DNA of 64,000 nt from NCBI RefSeq assembly GCF_020176695.1, contig NZ_JAIWIA010000034.1, positions 62,001 through 126,000 of the forward strand, in the 5' to 3' direction. Below, in pieces: positions 9,524-20,467 of this stretch. The translations under genes and the position numbers were made by a program. Within the stretch, counting starts at the first letter, position 1. The number at the start of each line of letters is the position of its first letter. The notes under the pieces are model-generated. The model made no database searches. It had not been told where the DNA came from and saw nothing but the letters and a program-made list of their open reading frames with translations. The DNA is from Massilia sp. MS-15. Lineage in GTDB: Bacteria > Pseudomonadota > Gammaproteobacteria > Burkholderiales > Burkholderiaceae_D.

Positions 9524-9600
9524 TCAGGGACCTGGTGGCCCTGGCGTTCGTTCGCCATGCCAGCCGGCAGCAGTTCAATCAACGACGACGGGTAACCGCC

Positions 9601-12225
9601 ATGGTGCAGCACGCGCAGCTTGAGAGTCCGATCCCGGCCACCACACTCGATGAAACGGTCGACACGATCGGACGTGAAATCGGACTCGACCAGCAGGAGG
9701 TGGCCGAACGCATGGCCTTCCTCGAACTGCGTCCGGACGACCTGGTCCTGCTGCGCGAACTGCATGCGCTGGCGGAGCAGGACAGCGACACCTTTTCCGA
9801 CGGCTTCTACGAGCACATCCTGGCCTTTCCCCAGCTGCGCGGCCTGGTCGGGGACGACAGCACCATCCAGCGCCTGAAGCACGCCCAGGCGGCGTATTTC
9901 CGCAGCCTGACCGCGGGCGACTACGACGGCGGCTACATCCGCGACCGCCTGCGGGTCGGCCTGGTACACCAGCGCATCGGGCTGGAGCCGAAGTGGTACA
10001 TCGGGGCCTACCGCAAGTACGTGTCCGGCATGTTCGACCTGTTGTGGTCGCACTTCCATGCCGACCCCGCGCGTTTTCGCGCCATGTGCGACTGCGTGCT
10101 GAAAGTCGTGTGCCTCGACATGGGCCTGGCCCTGGACACCTATGCCCATGCCGACCAGCGCAGCGTGGTGCAGCACCAGAACTACCTGGAACAGATCATC
10201 GGCGGCATGCCCGCCGGGCTGATCGTCACCGACGGCGGCGGACGGGTGCGCTCGATCAACCAGACGATGCGCGACATGCTCGGCATCCCGGACGACGCGC
10301 TGGCTGGACAGCCCGCGCTCGACGCGCTGTTGCCGTCTCCCGAGCTGGCCGAGCGCATGGAGGCGGCGCTGGCATCCGGCGCGCCACAGGATGGGGTAGT
10401 GATCACCGTCGATGGCCATGCCGACGGCGTGCGCTACTTCGAATTCAATATCCGCCGCACGCGCCAGGCCGACGAGCAGATCCTGCTGCTGATCGGGCAC
10501 GACATCACCTTCAGGCGCCAGGCGCGCCTGCGCCTGCAGGAAAGCGAGGAATTCTTCCGCCTCACCTTCACCCAGGCCGCGGTCGGGATCGCCCTGCTGT
10601 CGCGCGAAGGGCGCTTCGTGCGGGTCAACCGCAAGCTGACCCAGATCGTCGGCTATACCGAGATCGAACTGCTGCAGCGCTTCGTGCACCAGATCACCTA
10701 CCAGAACGACCTGCTGGAAGACCGCGCCCTGCTGCGCCAGCTGATCGATGGCGAGATCCGCGACTTCCGGCGCGAGACGCGCTTCGTCTCCAAGCGCGGC
10801 AGTCCGATCTGGGTCACGGTCAGCGCCTCTGCCATGCGCGAAGCCCTCAGCGGCGAGCTGCGCCTGATCATCGCGGTGGAGGACATCTCGCGCCGCAAGC
10901 AGGCCGAGGAAGCCCTGCTGCGCATGGCCAACCACGACGCGCTGACCGGGCTGCCGAACCGCATCCTGCTGCAGGACCGGCTGTCGCATGCGATCGCCCA
11001 GGCCCAGCGCAACGGGCGCCTGGTGGGCGTGATGTTCATCGACCTCGACCGCTTCAAGCACGTCAACGACAGCCTCGGGCACGAGGCCGGCGACCAGATG
11101 ATCATCGAGATCGCGCGCCGCCTGAGCCGCAGCCTGCGCGAGAGCGACACCGTGGCGCGCCAGGGCGGCGACGAATTCGTCGTGGTGCTGCCGGACCTTG
11201 CCGGCGCCGACGATGCGGCGATGGTGGCGCGCAAGGTGCTGGGCGAGCTGTTCCAGCCGCTGATGCTGGCGGGGAACGAGCTGTTCCCGACCGGGAGCAT
11301 CGGCATCGCCATCTATCCGCGCGACGGCCAGGACCCGACCGCGCTGCTGAAGGCGGCCGATACGGCGATGTACCGTTCCAAGGCCAACGGCGGCAACCAT
11401 TTCCACTTCTATACCGAAGACCTGGGCATGCGTGCCGAGGAGCACCTGCTCGTCGAGGCGCGCCTGCAGCGTGCGCTGCAGCGCGGCGAACTGCGGCTGC
11501 ACTACCAGCCCCAGTTCGACGTCGCCAGCGGACGCATCGTCGGCCTCGAGGCCCTGCTGCGCTGGGAGGCCGGCGGCAGGGAGGCGCTGGCGGCCGCCGA
11601 GTTCATCGCGCTGGCCGAGGAAACCGGCCTGATCGTGCCGATCGGCGAATGGGCGCTGGCGACCGCGATGCGCCAGCTGGCGGCGTTCGCGCGCCTGGCG
11701 CCGGCGCCGCTGCGCATGAGCGTGAACGTCTCGGCGCGCCAGTTCCACCAGCAGGACATCGCCGCCGGGGTCGAGCGCCTGCTGGCGGACACCGGCTGCG
11801 ACCCGGGCGCGCTGACGCTCGAGATCACCGAGACCCTCCTGATGGAAAGCCCCGGCGCCGCGGCCGAGACGATGGCGCGCCTGTCGCGCCTGGGCATCCA
11901 GCTGGCGATCGACGATTTCTGCACCGGCTACTCGAGCCTGGCCAACCTCAGGCGCTTCCCGATCCATGGCATCAAGATCGACCGTTCCTTCATCGCCGAC
12001 ATCCCGGATGACGACGACGCGGCCGCCATCGTGCATGCCGTGATCGCGCTGGCCGGTTCGATGAAGCTCGACGTGGTCGCGGTGGGCGTGGAAACCGCGG
12101 CGCAGCAGGCCTTCCTGGAAGCGCATGGCTGCCATCGGATGCAGGGCTACCGCTTCGGCCGGCCGGTGCCGGCGGACGAGATCGAACGCATGCTGCGCCA
12201 GGGATGCGTGGACGCGGCGGCATGA
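9601..12225 (+). CDS. Globin-coupled oxygen sensor, PAS-PAS-GGDEF-EAL
   Basis: An 874-residue signalling protein. Residues about 20-165 are a globin-coupled sensor domain with proximal heme His123 (in VGLVHQRIGLEPKWY) and a probable distal Tyr70, as in DosC and BpeGReg. Two PAS domains (about 195-310 and 320-435) follow. The GGDEF domain has an intact GGDEF (522-526) and an RESD inhibitory site five residues before it. The EAL domain keeps EALLR (650-654), NVSARQF, EITE, DDF and KID. However, the catalytic-loop Glu of the usual AEGVET is Val828 here (AVGVET), and DDFG is DDFC. Diguanylate cyclase activity is therefore expected and phosphodiesterase activity doubtful. The start could instead be the GTG at 9535. 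The stop overlaps the next start as ATGA. Confidence 0.9.
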   Translation: MVQHAQLESPIPATTLDETVDTIGREIGLDQQEVAERMAFLELRPDDLVLLRELHALAEQDSDTFSDGFYEHILAFPQLRGLVGDDSTIQRLKHAQAAYFRSLTAGDYDGGYIRDRLRVGLVHQRIGLEPKWYIGAYRKYVSGMFDLLWSHFHADPARFRAMCDCVLKVVCLDMGLALDTYAHADQRSVVQHQNYLEQIIGGMPAGLIVTDGGGRVRSINQTMRDMLGIPDDALAGQPALDALLPSPELAERMEAALASGAPQDGVVITVDGHADGVRYFEFNIRRTRQADEQILLLIGHDITFRRQARLRLQESEEFFRLTFTQAAVGIALLSREGRFVRVNRKLTQIVGYTEIELLQRFVHQITYQNDLLEDRALLRQLIDGEIRDFRRETRFVSKRGSPIWVTVSASAMREALSGELRLIIAVEDISRRKQAEEALLRMANHDALTGLPNRILLQDRLSHAIAQAQRNGRLVGVMFIDLDRFKHVNDSLGHEAGDQMIIEIARRLSRSLRESDTVARQGGDEFVVVLPDLAGADDAAMVARKVLGELFQPLMLAGNELFPTGSIGIAIYPRDGQDPTALLKAADTAMYRSKANGGNHFHFYTEDLGMRAEEHLLVEARLQRALQRGELRLHYQPQFDVASGRIVGLEALLRWEAGGREALAAAEFIALAEETGLIVPIGEWALATAMRQLAAFARLAPAPLRMSVNVSARQFHQQDIAAGVERLLADTGCDPGALTLEITETLLMESPGAAAETMARLSRLGIQLAIDDFCTGYSSLANLRRFPIHGIKIDRSFIADIPDDDDAAAIVHAVIALAGSMKLDVVAVGVETAAQQAFLEAHGCHRMQGYRFGRPVPADEIERMLRQGCVDAAA

Positions 12226-14369
12226 ACACGCTGCCCTACCGCATGCCGGGCGCACTGCGCCTGGCGCTTCCGGTCGTCCTGCTGGCGGCGCTGGCCTGGG
12301 GTGGTACCCGCTTGCTGCCCTGGTCGCCGCACTGGTATCCCCCGCTGCACGCCGTGCTCGAGGCATGCGTGATCGTGCTGGCGCTGCTGGTTTTCGCGCT
12401 CGGCGCGCACCGGGCGGGCGGGCGCATGCCGGCCACCCTGGCGCTGCTGTCGTCCGCCGCGCTGGCGCTGGCGCTGCTCGGCATCGGCCACCTGCTGTCG
12501 GTGCCGGCACCGGCCGGGAGCGATACGCTGGCCGCGGCCAACGCCGGTGCCGCCTTCTGGCTGGTAGCGCATGGCCTGGGCGCGCTGGTCCTGCTGGCCG
12601 CGGCCCTGCTGCCGGAAGGTCGCAGCGCTGGTCCCGCCACGCAGGCCCTGTGCATGCTGGGTGCCTTCGCGGTGGCGGCGGCGGGCTACTGGCTGGCGCT
12701 GGTGCGCCCCGGGCTGCTGCCGGCGACCTTCATCGCCGGCATCGGCATGACCGGCTTTGCCCGCGCCTTCGAATGCACGCTGGTGGGCGTCGACCTCGGT
12801 GCCGCCCTGCTGCTGGCGCGGCGCGCACGCCGCCATCGTTCGCGCCTCTGGTACTACCTGGCGGCGGCGGCGGCCGTGACGGCACTGAGCGGCATCAGCT
12901 TCACGCTGCATCCGGCGCCGGACGCGCCATCGGACCTGCTGGCCCACCTGTACAAGCTGCTGGCTTTCCTGTGCCTGCATCGGGCGCTGTTCGCCGGAAC
13001 ACAGCAGGAGCAACAGCAGGAGCAACAGCAGCGCGCGAAGCCGGCGTCGGCGCCGGCCCCGCGTCCCGCGCTGCCGGACCGCTATCGTGCGCTGGACGCG
13101 CTGGCCGGCGCCATCGCCGCCGCGCGCCGCGACGGCGGTTCGGTGGCGGTGATCGTGCTCGACATTAACGGCTTCCGCAAGATCAACAGCCACCATGGCT
13201 GGGGCAGCGGCGACCAGGTGCTGCACGAATGCGTGGCGCGGCTGTCGGCCCGGCTGGCGGCGGGCGACCTGCTCGCGCACCAGGGCGGCAACGAATTCAT
13301 CGTCGTGTGCCGGCAGGCCGACCGCGAGCAGGCGGCGGCGCTCGCGCGCGACTTGCAGGAGTCGATGCGCCTGCCCTTCGCGCCGGGCGGCCACTGCGTG
13401 TTCCTGTCGGCCAGCGCCGGCATCGCGCTGCTGCCCGCCGAACCCTGCCAGGCCAGCCAGCTGCTGCAGATGGCGCAGCTGGCCAGCGCCAGCGCGCGCC
13501 ACGAGGGCCCGGCCCACCTGTGCTTCTACACGGCGCGCATGGGGGGAGCGATGCGCGAGCGCATCGGCATGGAAACCATGCTGTGCCAGGCGATCGCGCG
13601 CCGCGAATTCGTGCTCCAGTACCAGCCGCGGATCGGCATGATGGACGGGCGCATGGTCGGGGTCGAGGCCCTGGTGCGCTGGCGCCATCCGGAGCTCGGC
13701 CTGCTGGCGCCGGGGCGCTTCATCCCGCTGGCCGAAGAAAGCGGCTTGATCAACGAACTCGACATGTGGGTCTTGCGCGAAGCCTGCGTCCGCGCCGCCG
13801 CCTGGTGCGCGCAGGGCCTGTTCAGCGGCCGCATGTCGGTCAACCTGTCGGCCCGCCAGTTCCAGCAGCCGGGCCTGGCGCAGCGGGTGCGCGCCGTGCT
13901 GGCCGACAGCGGCCTGGCGCCGGCCGCGCTCGAACTCGAGATCACCGAGAGCACCGTCATGCACGACACCGAGGATGCTGCCGACGTGCTGCGTTCGCTG
14001 CGCGCGCTGGGCGTGACCGTGTCGATCGACGACTTCGGCACCGGCTATTCCTCGCTGAGCTATCTGAAGCGCTTTCCGCTCGACGTGCTGAAGATCGACC
14101 GCGCCTTCGTGCGCGACCTGGATGGCGACGCCACCGGCGCGGCGATCGTCCGCGCCATCATCACCCTGGCCCATTCGCTCGGCCTGTCGGCAGTGGCGGA
14201 AGGGGTCGAGACGGCCGAGCAGGTGGCCTTCCTGAAGGAGAACGGCTGCGACGAGGTCCAGGGCTACTACTTCAGCCGGCCGGCCTGGCCCGACGAGATC
14301 GCGCGCCTGCTGGCGCAGGCCCCGGGCGTGTGTTCAAGCGCATCACCCCATCCTGTCGTTCAACCCTAG
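12222..14369 (+). CDS. Membrane GGDEF-EAL protein, likely c-di-GMP phosphodiesterase
   Basis: A 715-residue protein with about eight hydrophobic segments in residues 8-257, a MASE-like membrane sensor region. A short Gln/Glu-rich linker follows (near residue 262), then GGDEF and EAL domains. The cyclase signature is degenerate: GGNEF at 355-359, with Asn at the catalytic acidic position and no Arg at the inhibitory site. The EAL domain is complete: EALVR (482-486), NLSARQF, EITES, DDFGTGYSSL, KID and AEGVET. It should hydrolyse c-di-GMP, with the degenerate domain possibly binding GTP as a regulator. The ATG overlaps the stop of the oxygen sensor, so the two are translationally coupled. Confidence 0.9.
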   Translation: MNTLPYRMPGALRLALPVVLLAALAWGGTRLLPWSPHWYPPLHAVLEACVIVLALLVFALGAHRAGGRMPATLALLSSAALALALLGIGHLLSVPAPAGSDTLAAANAGAAFWLVAHGLGALVLLAAALLPEGRSAGPATQALCMLGAFAVAAAGYWLALVRPGLLPATFIAGIGMTGFARAFECTLVGVDLGAALLLARRARRHRSRLWYYLAAAAAVTALSGISFTLHPAPDAPSDLLAHLYKLLAFLCLHRALFAGTQQEQQQEQQQRAKPASAPAPRPALPDRYRALDALAGAIAAARRDGGSVAVIVLDINGFRKINSHHGWGSGDQVLHECVARLSARLAAGDLLAHQGGNEFIVVCRQADREQAAALARDLQESMRLPFAPGGHCVFLSASAGIALLPAEPCQASQLLQMAQLASASARHEGPAHLCFYTARMGGAMRERIGMETMLCQAIARREFVLQYQPRIGMMDGRMVGVEALVRWRHPELGLLAPGRFIPLAEESGLINELDMWVLREACVRAAAWCAQGLFSGRMSVNLSARQFQQPGLAQRVRAVLADSGLAPAALELEITESTVMHDTEDAADVLRSLRALGVTVSIDDFGTGYSSLSYLKRFPLDVLKIDRAFVRDLDGDATGAAIVRAIITLAHSLGLSAVAEGVETAEQVAFLKENGCDEVQGYYFSRPAWPDEIARLLAQAPGVCSSASPHPVVQP

Positions 14370-14375
14370 TCCAAC

Positions 14376-16001
14376 ATGCTCATGCGTCTATTCAATCAAC
14401 TCAGCATCAAAGTCCGTCTCCTGCTCGTCATCGGCCTGCTCGGGGCCGAGCTGCTCATCGGCGCCGCCGTCGGCCTGTTCAGCCTGGGGCAGGCCAACGA
14501 CGCGCTGCAGGCCATGTACAGCGACCGCCTGGTGCGCCTGGGACAGCTCGACCAGGTCGTGCGCAGGCTGAACCGCAACCAGTTCGACGTCACCGAAGCC
14601 CTGACCGTCGATCCCGGCTCCGTGCCGGCCCTGCTCGAGGACGTCGAGCGCAACCGCGCCGTGATCGATGCGCAATGGACGGCGTATACCGCCGGCGGCC
14701 TCGCCGGACGCGAGCGCGAAGCCGCCGAGCGCTTCCTGCAGGCCCGCAGCGCTTTCGTCGAGCGCGGCCTGGAGCCAACCGTGGCGGCCTTGCGTGCCGG
14801 CGACCTGGAGCGTGCGAAACAGCTCGTGCACGGTCCGCTGGTCGAACTGTTCAGGCCCGCGGCGGCCGGCATCGACGGGCTGATCCAGCTACACCTGGAA
14901 GAAGCCAGGCATTCCTACGAGGCCTCGCGCCAGCGCTATGAACTGGTGCGTGTGGTCTGCCTGGGCGGCATGGCCCTGGGCCTGTTGCTGGCCGGCGTCA
15001 TCGGCGCCGTGCTGGTGCGCGGCATCGTGGCGCCGCTGGAACAGGCGGTGCGCATCGCCGGCGCCGTGGCCGACGGCGACCTGACGCGTGAGATCCGGAT
15101 AGGCGGCAGCGACGAAACCGGCCGCCTGATGCAGGCCCTGAGCGACATGAACGCGGGCCTGGCGGCCATTGTCGGCCGGGTGCGCGGCGGCACCGACACC
15201 ATCGCCACCGCTTCCAGCCAGATCGCGGCGGGTAACCTGGACCTGTCGGCGCGCACCGAGCAGCAGGCCGCCTCGCTGGAAGAGACCGCGGCGTCGATGG
15301 AGGAGCTGACCACGACCGTGCGCCAGAACGCCGACAATGCGCGCCAGGCCAACGAACTGGCGCAGTCGGCGTCGGCGGTGGCCGACAAGGGCGGGCAGGT
15401 GGTGGCGCAGGTGGTGCACACCATGGCCGCGATCGATGCCTCGGCCGGGCGCATCGGCGACATCACGGGAGTGATCGACAGCATCGCGTTCCAGACCAAT
15501 ATCCTGGCCCTGAACGCGGCGGTGGAAGCCGCGCGCGCGGGTGAGCAGGGGCGCGGCTTCGCGGTGGTGGCGAGCGAGGTGCGCAGCCTGGCGCAGCGCA
15601 GCGCCGCCGCGGCCAAGGAAATCAAGGCGCTGGTCGACGCGTCGGTGCGCACCGTGGGCGAAGGTTCGGCCCTGGTCGAGCAGGCCGGCGCCACCATGGA
15701 AGAGATCGTGGGCAGCGTCGGCCGCGTCACCGACATCATGGGCGAGATCCTGGCGGCCAGCCAGGAACAGAGCGCCGGCATCGAGCAGGTGAACCGGGCC
15801 ATCATCCAGATGGACCACGCCACCCAGCAGAACGCGGCCCTGGTCGAGCAGGCTTCGGCCGCGGCCCAGGCCCTGCGCGAAGAGGCGGACAGCCTGGCGC
15901 AGGCGGTAGGCACGTTCCGCCTGCGGGTGCCGGGAACGATGGCGGCGGCCGGCGAGGGTGCAGCGAACGAGAACCCGGTCAGGCTGCTGGCGCCGGCCTG
16001 A
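14376..16001 (+). CDS. Methyl-accepting chemotaxis protein
   Basis: A 541-residue chemoreceptor: membrane segment at about residues 13-35, a periplasmic four-helix-bundle ligand domain, a second membrane segment near 187-212, HAMP, and a cytoplasmic coiled coil. The signalling hairpin reads [19 protein letters not shown] then [12 protein letters not shown]. There is no C-terminal NWETF-type CheR pentapeptide. It starts 6 bases after the phosphodiesterase stop, so it is the third gene of the operon, linking oxygen/c-di-GMP signalling with chemotaxis. The ligand is not predictable; no ribosome site is evident. Confidence 0.93.
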   Translation: MLMRLFNQLSIKVRLLLVIGLLGAELLIGAAVGLFSLGQANDALQAMYSDRLVRLGQLDQVVRRLNRNQFDVTEALTVDPGSVPALLEDVERNRAVIDAQWTAYTAGGLAGREREAAERFLQARSAFVERGLEPTVAALRAGDLERAKQLVHGPLVELFRPAAAGIDGLIQLHLEEARHSYEASRQRYELVRVVCLGGMALGLLLAGVIGAVLVRGIVAPLEQAVRIAGAVADGDLTREIRIGGSDETGRLMQALSDMNAGLAAIVGRVRGGTDTIATASSQIAAGNLDLSARTEQQAASLEETAASMEELTTTVRQNADNARQANELAQSASAVADKGGQVVAQVVHTMAAIDASAGRIGDITGVIDSIAFQTNILALNAAVEAARAGEQGRGFAVVASEVRSLAQRSAAAAKEIKALVDASVRTVGEGSALVEQAGATMEEIVGSVGRVTDIMGEILAASQEQSAGIEQVNRAIIQMDHATQQNAALVEQASAAAQALREEADSLAQAVGTFRLRVPGTMAAAGEGAANENPVRLLAPA

Positions 16002-16023
16002 GCCCGCGCCGGGGAGGGCTCAG
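15998..16023. terminator. Bidirectional hairpin between converging genes
   Basis: CTGAGCCC (15998-16005) and GGGCTCAG (16016-16023) form a perfect 8-bp stem that includes both stop codons of the converging chemoreceptor and the 65-residue gene. No T-run follows on either strand, so its termination strength is doubtful. Confidence 0.4.
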
Positions 16024-16217
16024 GCGAGCGCCTCCTTGGCGGCCTGTTCGGGCGTCAGGCCATCGTAGAACTGGTCCATGAACCACTCGACCTGTTCCTC
16101 GATGTGGTCCTGGGCCTGGCGCACGGTGGCGCCGCCGGCGACCAGGAAGCCTTCTACTTCGGTGCACCACTGGATGAAGGCCAGCGTTTCTTCGTCCAGT
16201 TCTTCTTTCTTTGCCAT
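16020..16217 (-). CDS. Small acidic hypothetical protein (65 aa)
   Basis: A 65-residue cytoplasmic protein, acidic and probably helical, with no signal peptide or membrane segment. It contains a WCTEVEGF segment and an EEQVEWFMDQFYDGLTPEQAAKEAL C-terminal half. The ATG at 16217 has AGGAA 8 bases upstream. I do not recognise the family. The regular codon use and clean start suggest a real gene, but no function can be given. Confidence 0.7.
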   Translation of the reverse strand: MAKKEELDEETLAFIQWCTEVEGFLVAGGATVRQAQDHIEEQVEWFMDQFYDGLTPEQAAKEALA

Positions 16218-16311
16218 CTGGGTTCCTGGTGGTTGCGGGTAGTGGCGATTATAGCCGCCGCCCGGTGTGTGCCGAAGAATGCGGCGTCCGGGCTTATTTT
16301 GCCGGTAAGCC

Positions 16312-16340
16312 TTGACCGCGTCACCCCGGCAGGGTATGAT
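16312..16340 (+). promoter_or_regulatory. Sigma-70 promoter of tRNA-Pro
   Basis: TTGACC at 16312-16317 and TATGAT at 16335-16340, 17 bp apart, with the tRNA 5' end 10 bases after the -10 element. A near-consensus stable-RNA promoter. Confidence 0.8.
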
Positions 16341-16349
16341 CTTTCTTCT

Positions 16350-16426
<77 letters not shown>

Positions 16427-16435
16427 GCTTCAAGG

Positions 16436-16467
16436 AAAAAGCCGACAGCCACGCTGTCGGCTTTTTT
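16436..16467 (+). terminator. Terminator of tRNA-Pro
   Basis: GCCGACAG (16441-16448), loop CCACG, and CTGTCGGC (16454-16461) form a perfect 8-bp stem followed by six Ts. Five As precede the stem, so it can also act in the other direction, ending transcription from the minus-strand liu operon. Confidence 0.92.
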
Positions 16468-16510
16468 CGTTTGTGGAAGGTGCATGGACGGCGCCAGCCG
16501 TCCACCCTGT

Positions 16511-17431
16511 TCAGCCGGCGCGCTTGGCCAGCAATGCGTTGCCGGCGCGGCTCGCGCCCTTGCGACCCAGCGCCTGCGCAATGAACTGTCCCGCATCCAC
16601 CACCTGGTCGAGATCGACGCCGGTCTCGATGCCCAGGCCATTCAGCATGTACAGCACGTCCTCGGTGGCGACATTGCCGGTCGCGCCCTTGGCATACGGG
16701 CAGCCGCCCAGGCCCGATACCGAGGAGTGGAAGATCGCCACGCCAACTTCCAGCGCCGCGTAGATGTTCGCCAGTGCCTGGCCATAGGTGTCGTGGAAGT
16801 GGCCCGACAGCTGCGCCAGCGGGAATTCCTGCGCCGCGCGCAGCATCACGGCCTGGGTCTGGCGCGGGGTCGCCACGCCGATGGTGTCGGCGATGTCGAT
16901 CTCGTCGCAACCGAGTTCGCGCATGCGGCTGACCACGTCGGCCACGGCATCGAGCGGCACCTCGCCCTGGTAGGGGCAGCCGAAGGCGGTGCTGATCGAG
17001 CCGCGCAGGCGCAGGCCACTGGCCTTGGCCGCCTGCGCCACCGGCGCGAAGCGCGCGATCGATTCCGCGATCGAGCAGTTGATGTTCTTTTGCGAGAAGG
17101 CTTCCGAGGCCGAGCCGAAGATCACGACTTCGTCGGCTTTCGCCGCCAGTGCCGCCTCGAAGCCCTGCATGTTCGGCGTCAGTGCCGAGTAGATCGTGCC
17201 CGGCAGGCGCTCGATGCCGGCCATGACCTCGCGGCTGGTGGCCATCTGCGGCACCCACTTGGGCGACACGAACGAGGCCGCCTCGACATTCGGCATGCCG
17301 GCGCGCGCCAGGCGGTTCACCAGTTCGATTTTCACATCGGCCGACAAGGCCTCTTTCTCGTTCTGCAGGCCGTCGCGCGGCCCCACTTCGACGATCTTGA
17401 CCCGCTGCGGCAGGCTGGCTTGCTGTGTCAT
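16511..17431 (-). CDS. liuE: Hydroxymethylglutaryl-CoA lyase
   Basis: Cleaves HMG-CoA to acetoacetate and acetyl-CoA, the last step of leucine breakdown. The 306-residue protein has the DRE-TIM barrel: VKIVEVGPRDGLQNE (metal-binding Asp of GPRDG) at the N-terminus, the HFHDTYGQALAN metal-histidine motif, and GLGGCPYAKGATGNVATED with the catalytic-loop Cys. It starts 5 bases after the ghrA-like gene and is the last gene of the minus-strand liuB-to-liuE string, ended by the terminator shared with tRNA-Pro. The alternative symbol is mvaB. Confidence 0.95.
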   Translation of the reverse strand: MTQQASLPQRVKIVEVGPRDGLQNEKEALSADVKIELVNRLARAGMPNVEAASFVSPKWVPQMATSREVMAGIERLPGTIYSALTPNMQGFEAALAAKADEVVIFGSASEAFSQKNINCSIAESIARFAPVAQAAKASGLRLRGSISTAFGCPYQGEVPLDAVADVVSRMRELGCDEIDIADTIGVATPRQTQAVMLRAAQEFPLAQLSGHFHDTYGQALANIYAALEVGVAIFHSSVSGLGGCPYAKGATGNVATEDVLYMLNGLGIETGVDLDQVVDAGQFIAQALGRKGASRAGNALLAKRAG

Positions 17432-17436
17432 TGCTT

Positions 17437-18366
17437 TCAATATCCTAGGTCGCGGTCGACGACGTCGTCGATGGGTTGGCCGCTCTCCAGTTTCCTGATC
17501 TTGTCCAGGATCTGGCGCACGGCGTCGTGGCGCACGGTGAGCGCTGAGATGTGCGGGGTGATGCTGATGCGCGGCTCGTTCCAGAACGGATGCGGGGCCG
17601 GCAGCGGTTCGTGGCGGAACACGTCCAGGGTGGCGCCGGCGATGTGGCCGGAGCGGATCAGGGTCATCAGGTCGGGCTCGGCCAGGATGGCCCCGCGCGA
17701 GACGTTGATCAGGTAGGCGCCCGGCTGCAGCTTGCCCAGATTGTGGCGGTCGAGCAGGTTGGCCGTCTCGGGGGTGAGCGGCAGCATGCAGACCAGCACC
17801 CGGGTGGCGCGCAGGAAGGGATCCAGCCCGTCGTTGCCGTGGAAGCAGTCGACGCCCGGGATGTCCTTGGGCGTGCGGCTCCAGCCGCGCACCGGGAAGC
17901 CGAACAGGCGCATCGCCTCGACCACCGGCAGGCCGAGCCGGCCCAGGCCCATGATTCCCACCGAAAAATCCTGCTTGGGCGTGAGCGGCAGCGGATCCCA
18001 CACGCCGTGGCGCGCCTGCTGCTCGTAGTCGTCGAAGTGGCGGTAGTAGCGCAGTACCGCGTGCGCCACGTATTCCGCCATCTGCACGCCCATGCCGGCG
18101 TCGCCCAGGCGCACGATCGGCACCGGGGGCAGGGCATCGCCCAGCTTGAGCAGGGCATCGACGCCGGCGCCCATCAGGAAGATCGCCCGCACGTGCGCCA
18201 GCTGGTCGAGCAGGGCCGGGGTGGGGCTCCACAACACCGCGTAGTCGCAGCGCGGCAGGCTGTCGCCTTCATGCCAGGCGACGGTGTCGACCTGCGGCAT
18301 GGCGGCGGCGAACTCGCGCGCCCAGGGCTCGATCACGCCGTCGCCGCGGTACAGGAGTATGCGCAT
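17437..18366 (-). CDS. ghrA: GhrA-like glyoxylate/hydroxypyruvate reductase
   Basis: A 309-residue NAD(P)-dependent D-2-hydroxyacid dehydrogenase resembling E. coli GhrA along its length: a GAGVDALLKLGD segment, GMGVQMAEYVAH, the Rossmann loop GIMGLGRLGLPV with SRT (favouring NADPH), NVSRGAILAE, and the catalytic ITPHISA. GhrA reduces glyoxylate and hydroxypyruvate. It lies between liuD and liuE with gaps of 25 and 5 bases, so it is co-transcribed with leucine catabolism. A role on a branched-chain 2-oxoacid is possible but not shown by the sequence. Confidence 0.85.
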   Translation of the reverse strand: MRILLYRGDGVIEPWAREFAAAMPQVDTVAWHEGDSLPRCDYAVLWSPTPALLDQLAHVRAIFLMGAGVDALLKLGDALPPVPIVRLGDAGMGVQMAEYVAHAVLRYYRHFDDYEQQARHGVWDPLPLTPKQDFSVGIMGLGRLGLPVVEAMRLFGFPVRGWSRTPKDIPGVDCFHGNDGLDPFLRATRVLVCMLPLTPETANLLDRHNLGKLQPGAYLINVSRGAILAEPDLMTLIRSGHIAGATLDVFRHEPLPAPHPFWNEPRISITPHISALTVRHDAVRQILDKIRKLESGQPIDDVVDRDLGY

Positions 18367-18391
18367 GTCTCCCCCTTGTTGTCGGTTGCTG

Positions 18392-20425
<2,034 letters not shown>

Positions 20426-20467
20426 GCGTTGGTCTTTCGCTTCTGGTTGTTCGAATGGTTTGCGTGA

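Noticed and set aside
9457..12510. A 1017-codon open frame on the minus strand opposite the globin sensor gene
   Set aside because: It is a GC-rich antisense shadow: His/Arg/Gln-rich, no domain, no ribosome site, and the plus strand encodes a clear multidomain protein.
13003..13035. Possible CAG-type repeat expansion in the phosphodiesterase gene
   Set aside because: A short Gln/Glu-rich linker encoded by mixed CAG/CAA/GAG codons; too short and interrupted to call a variable repeat.
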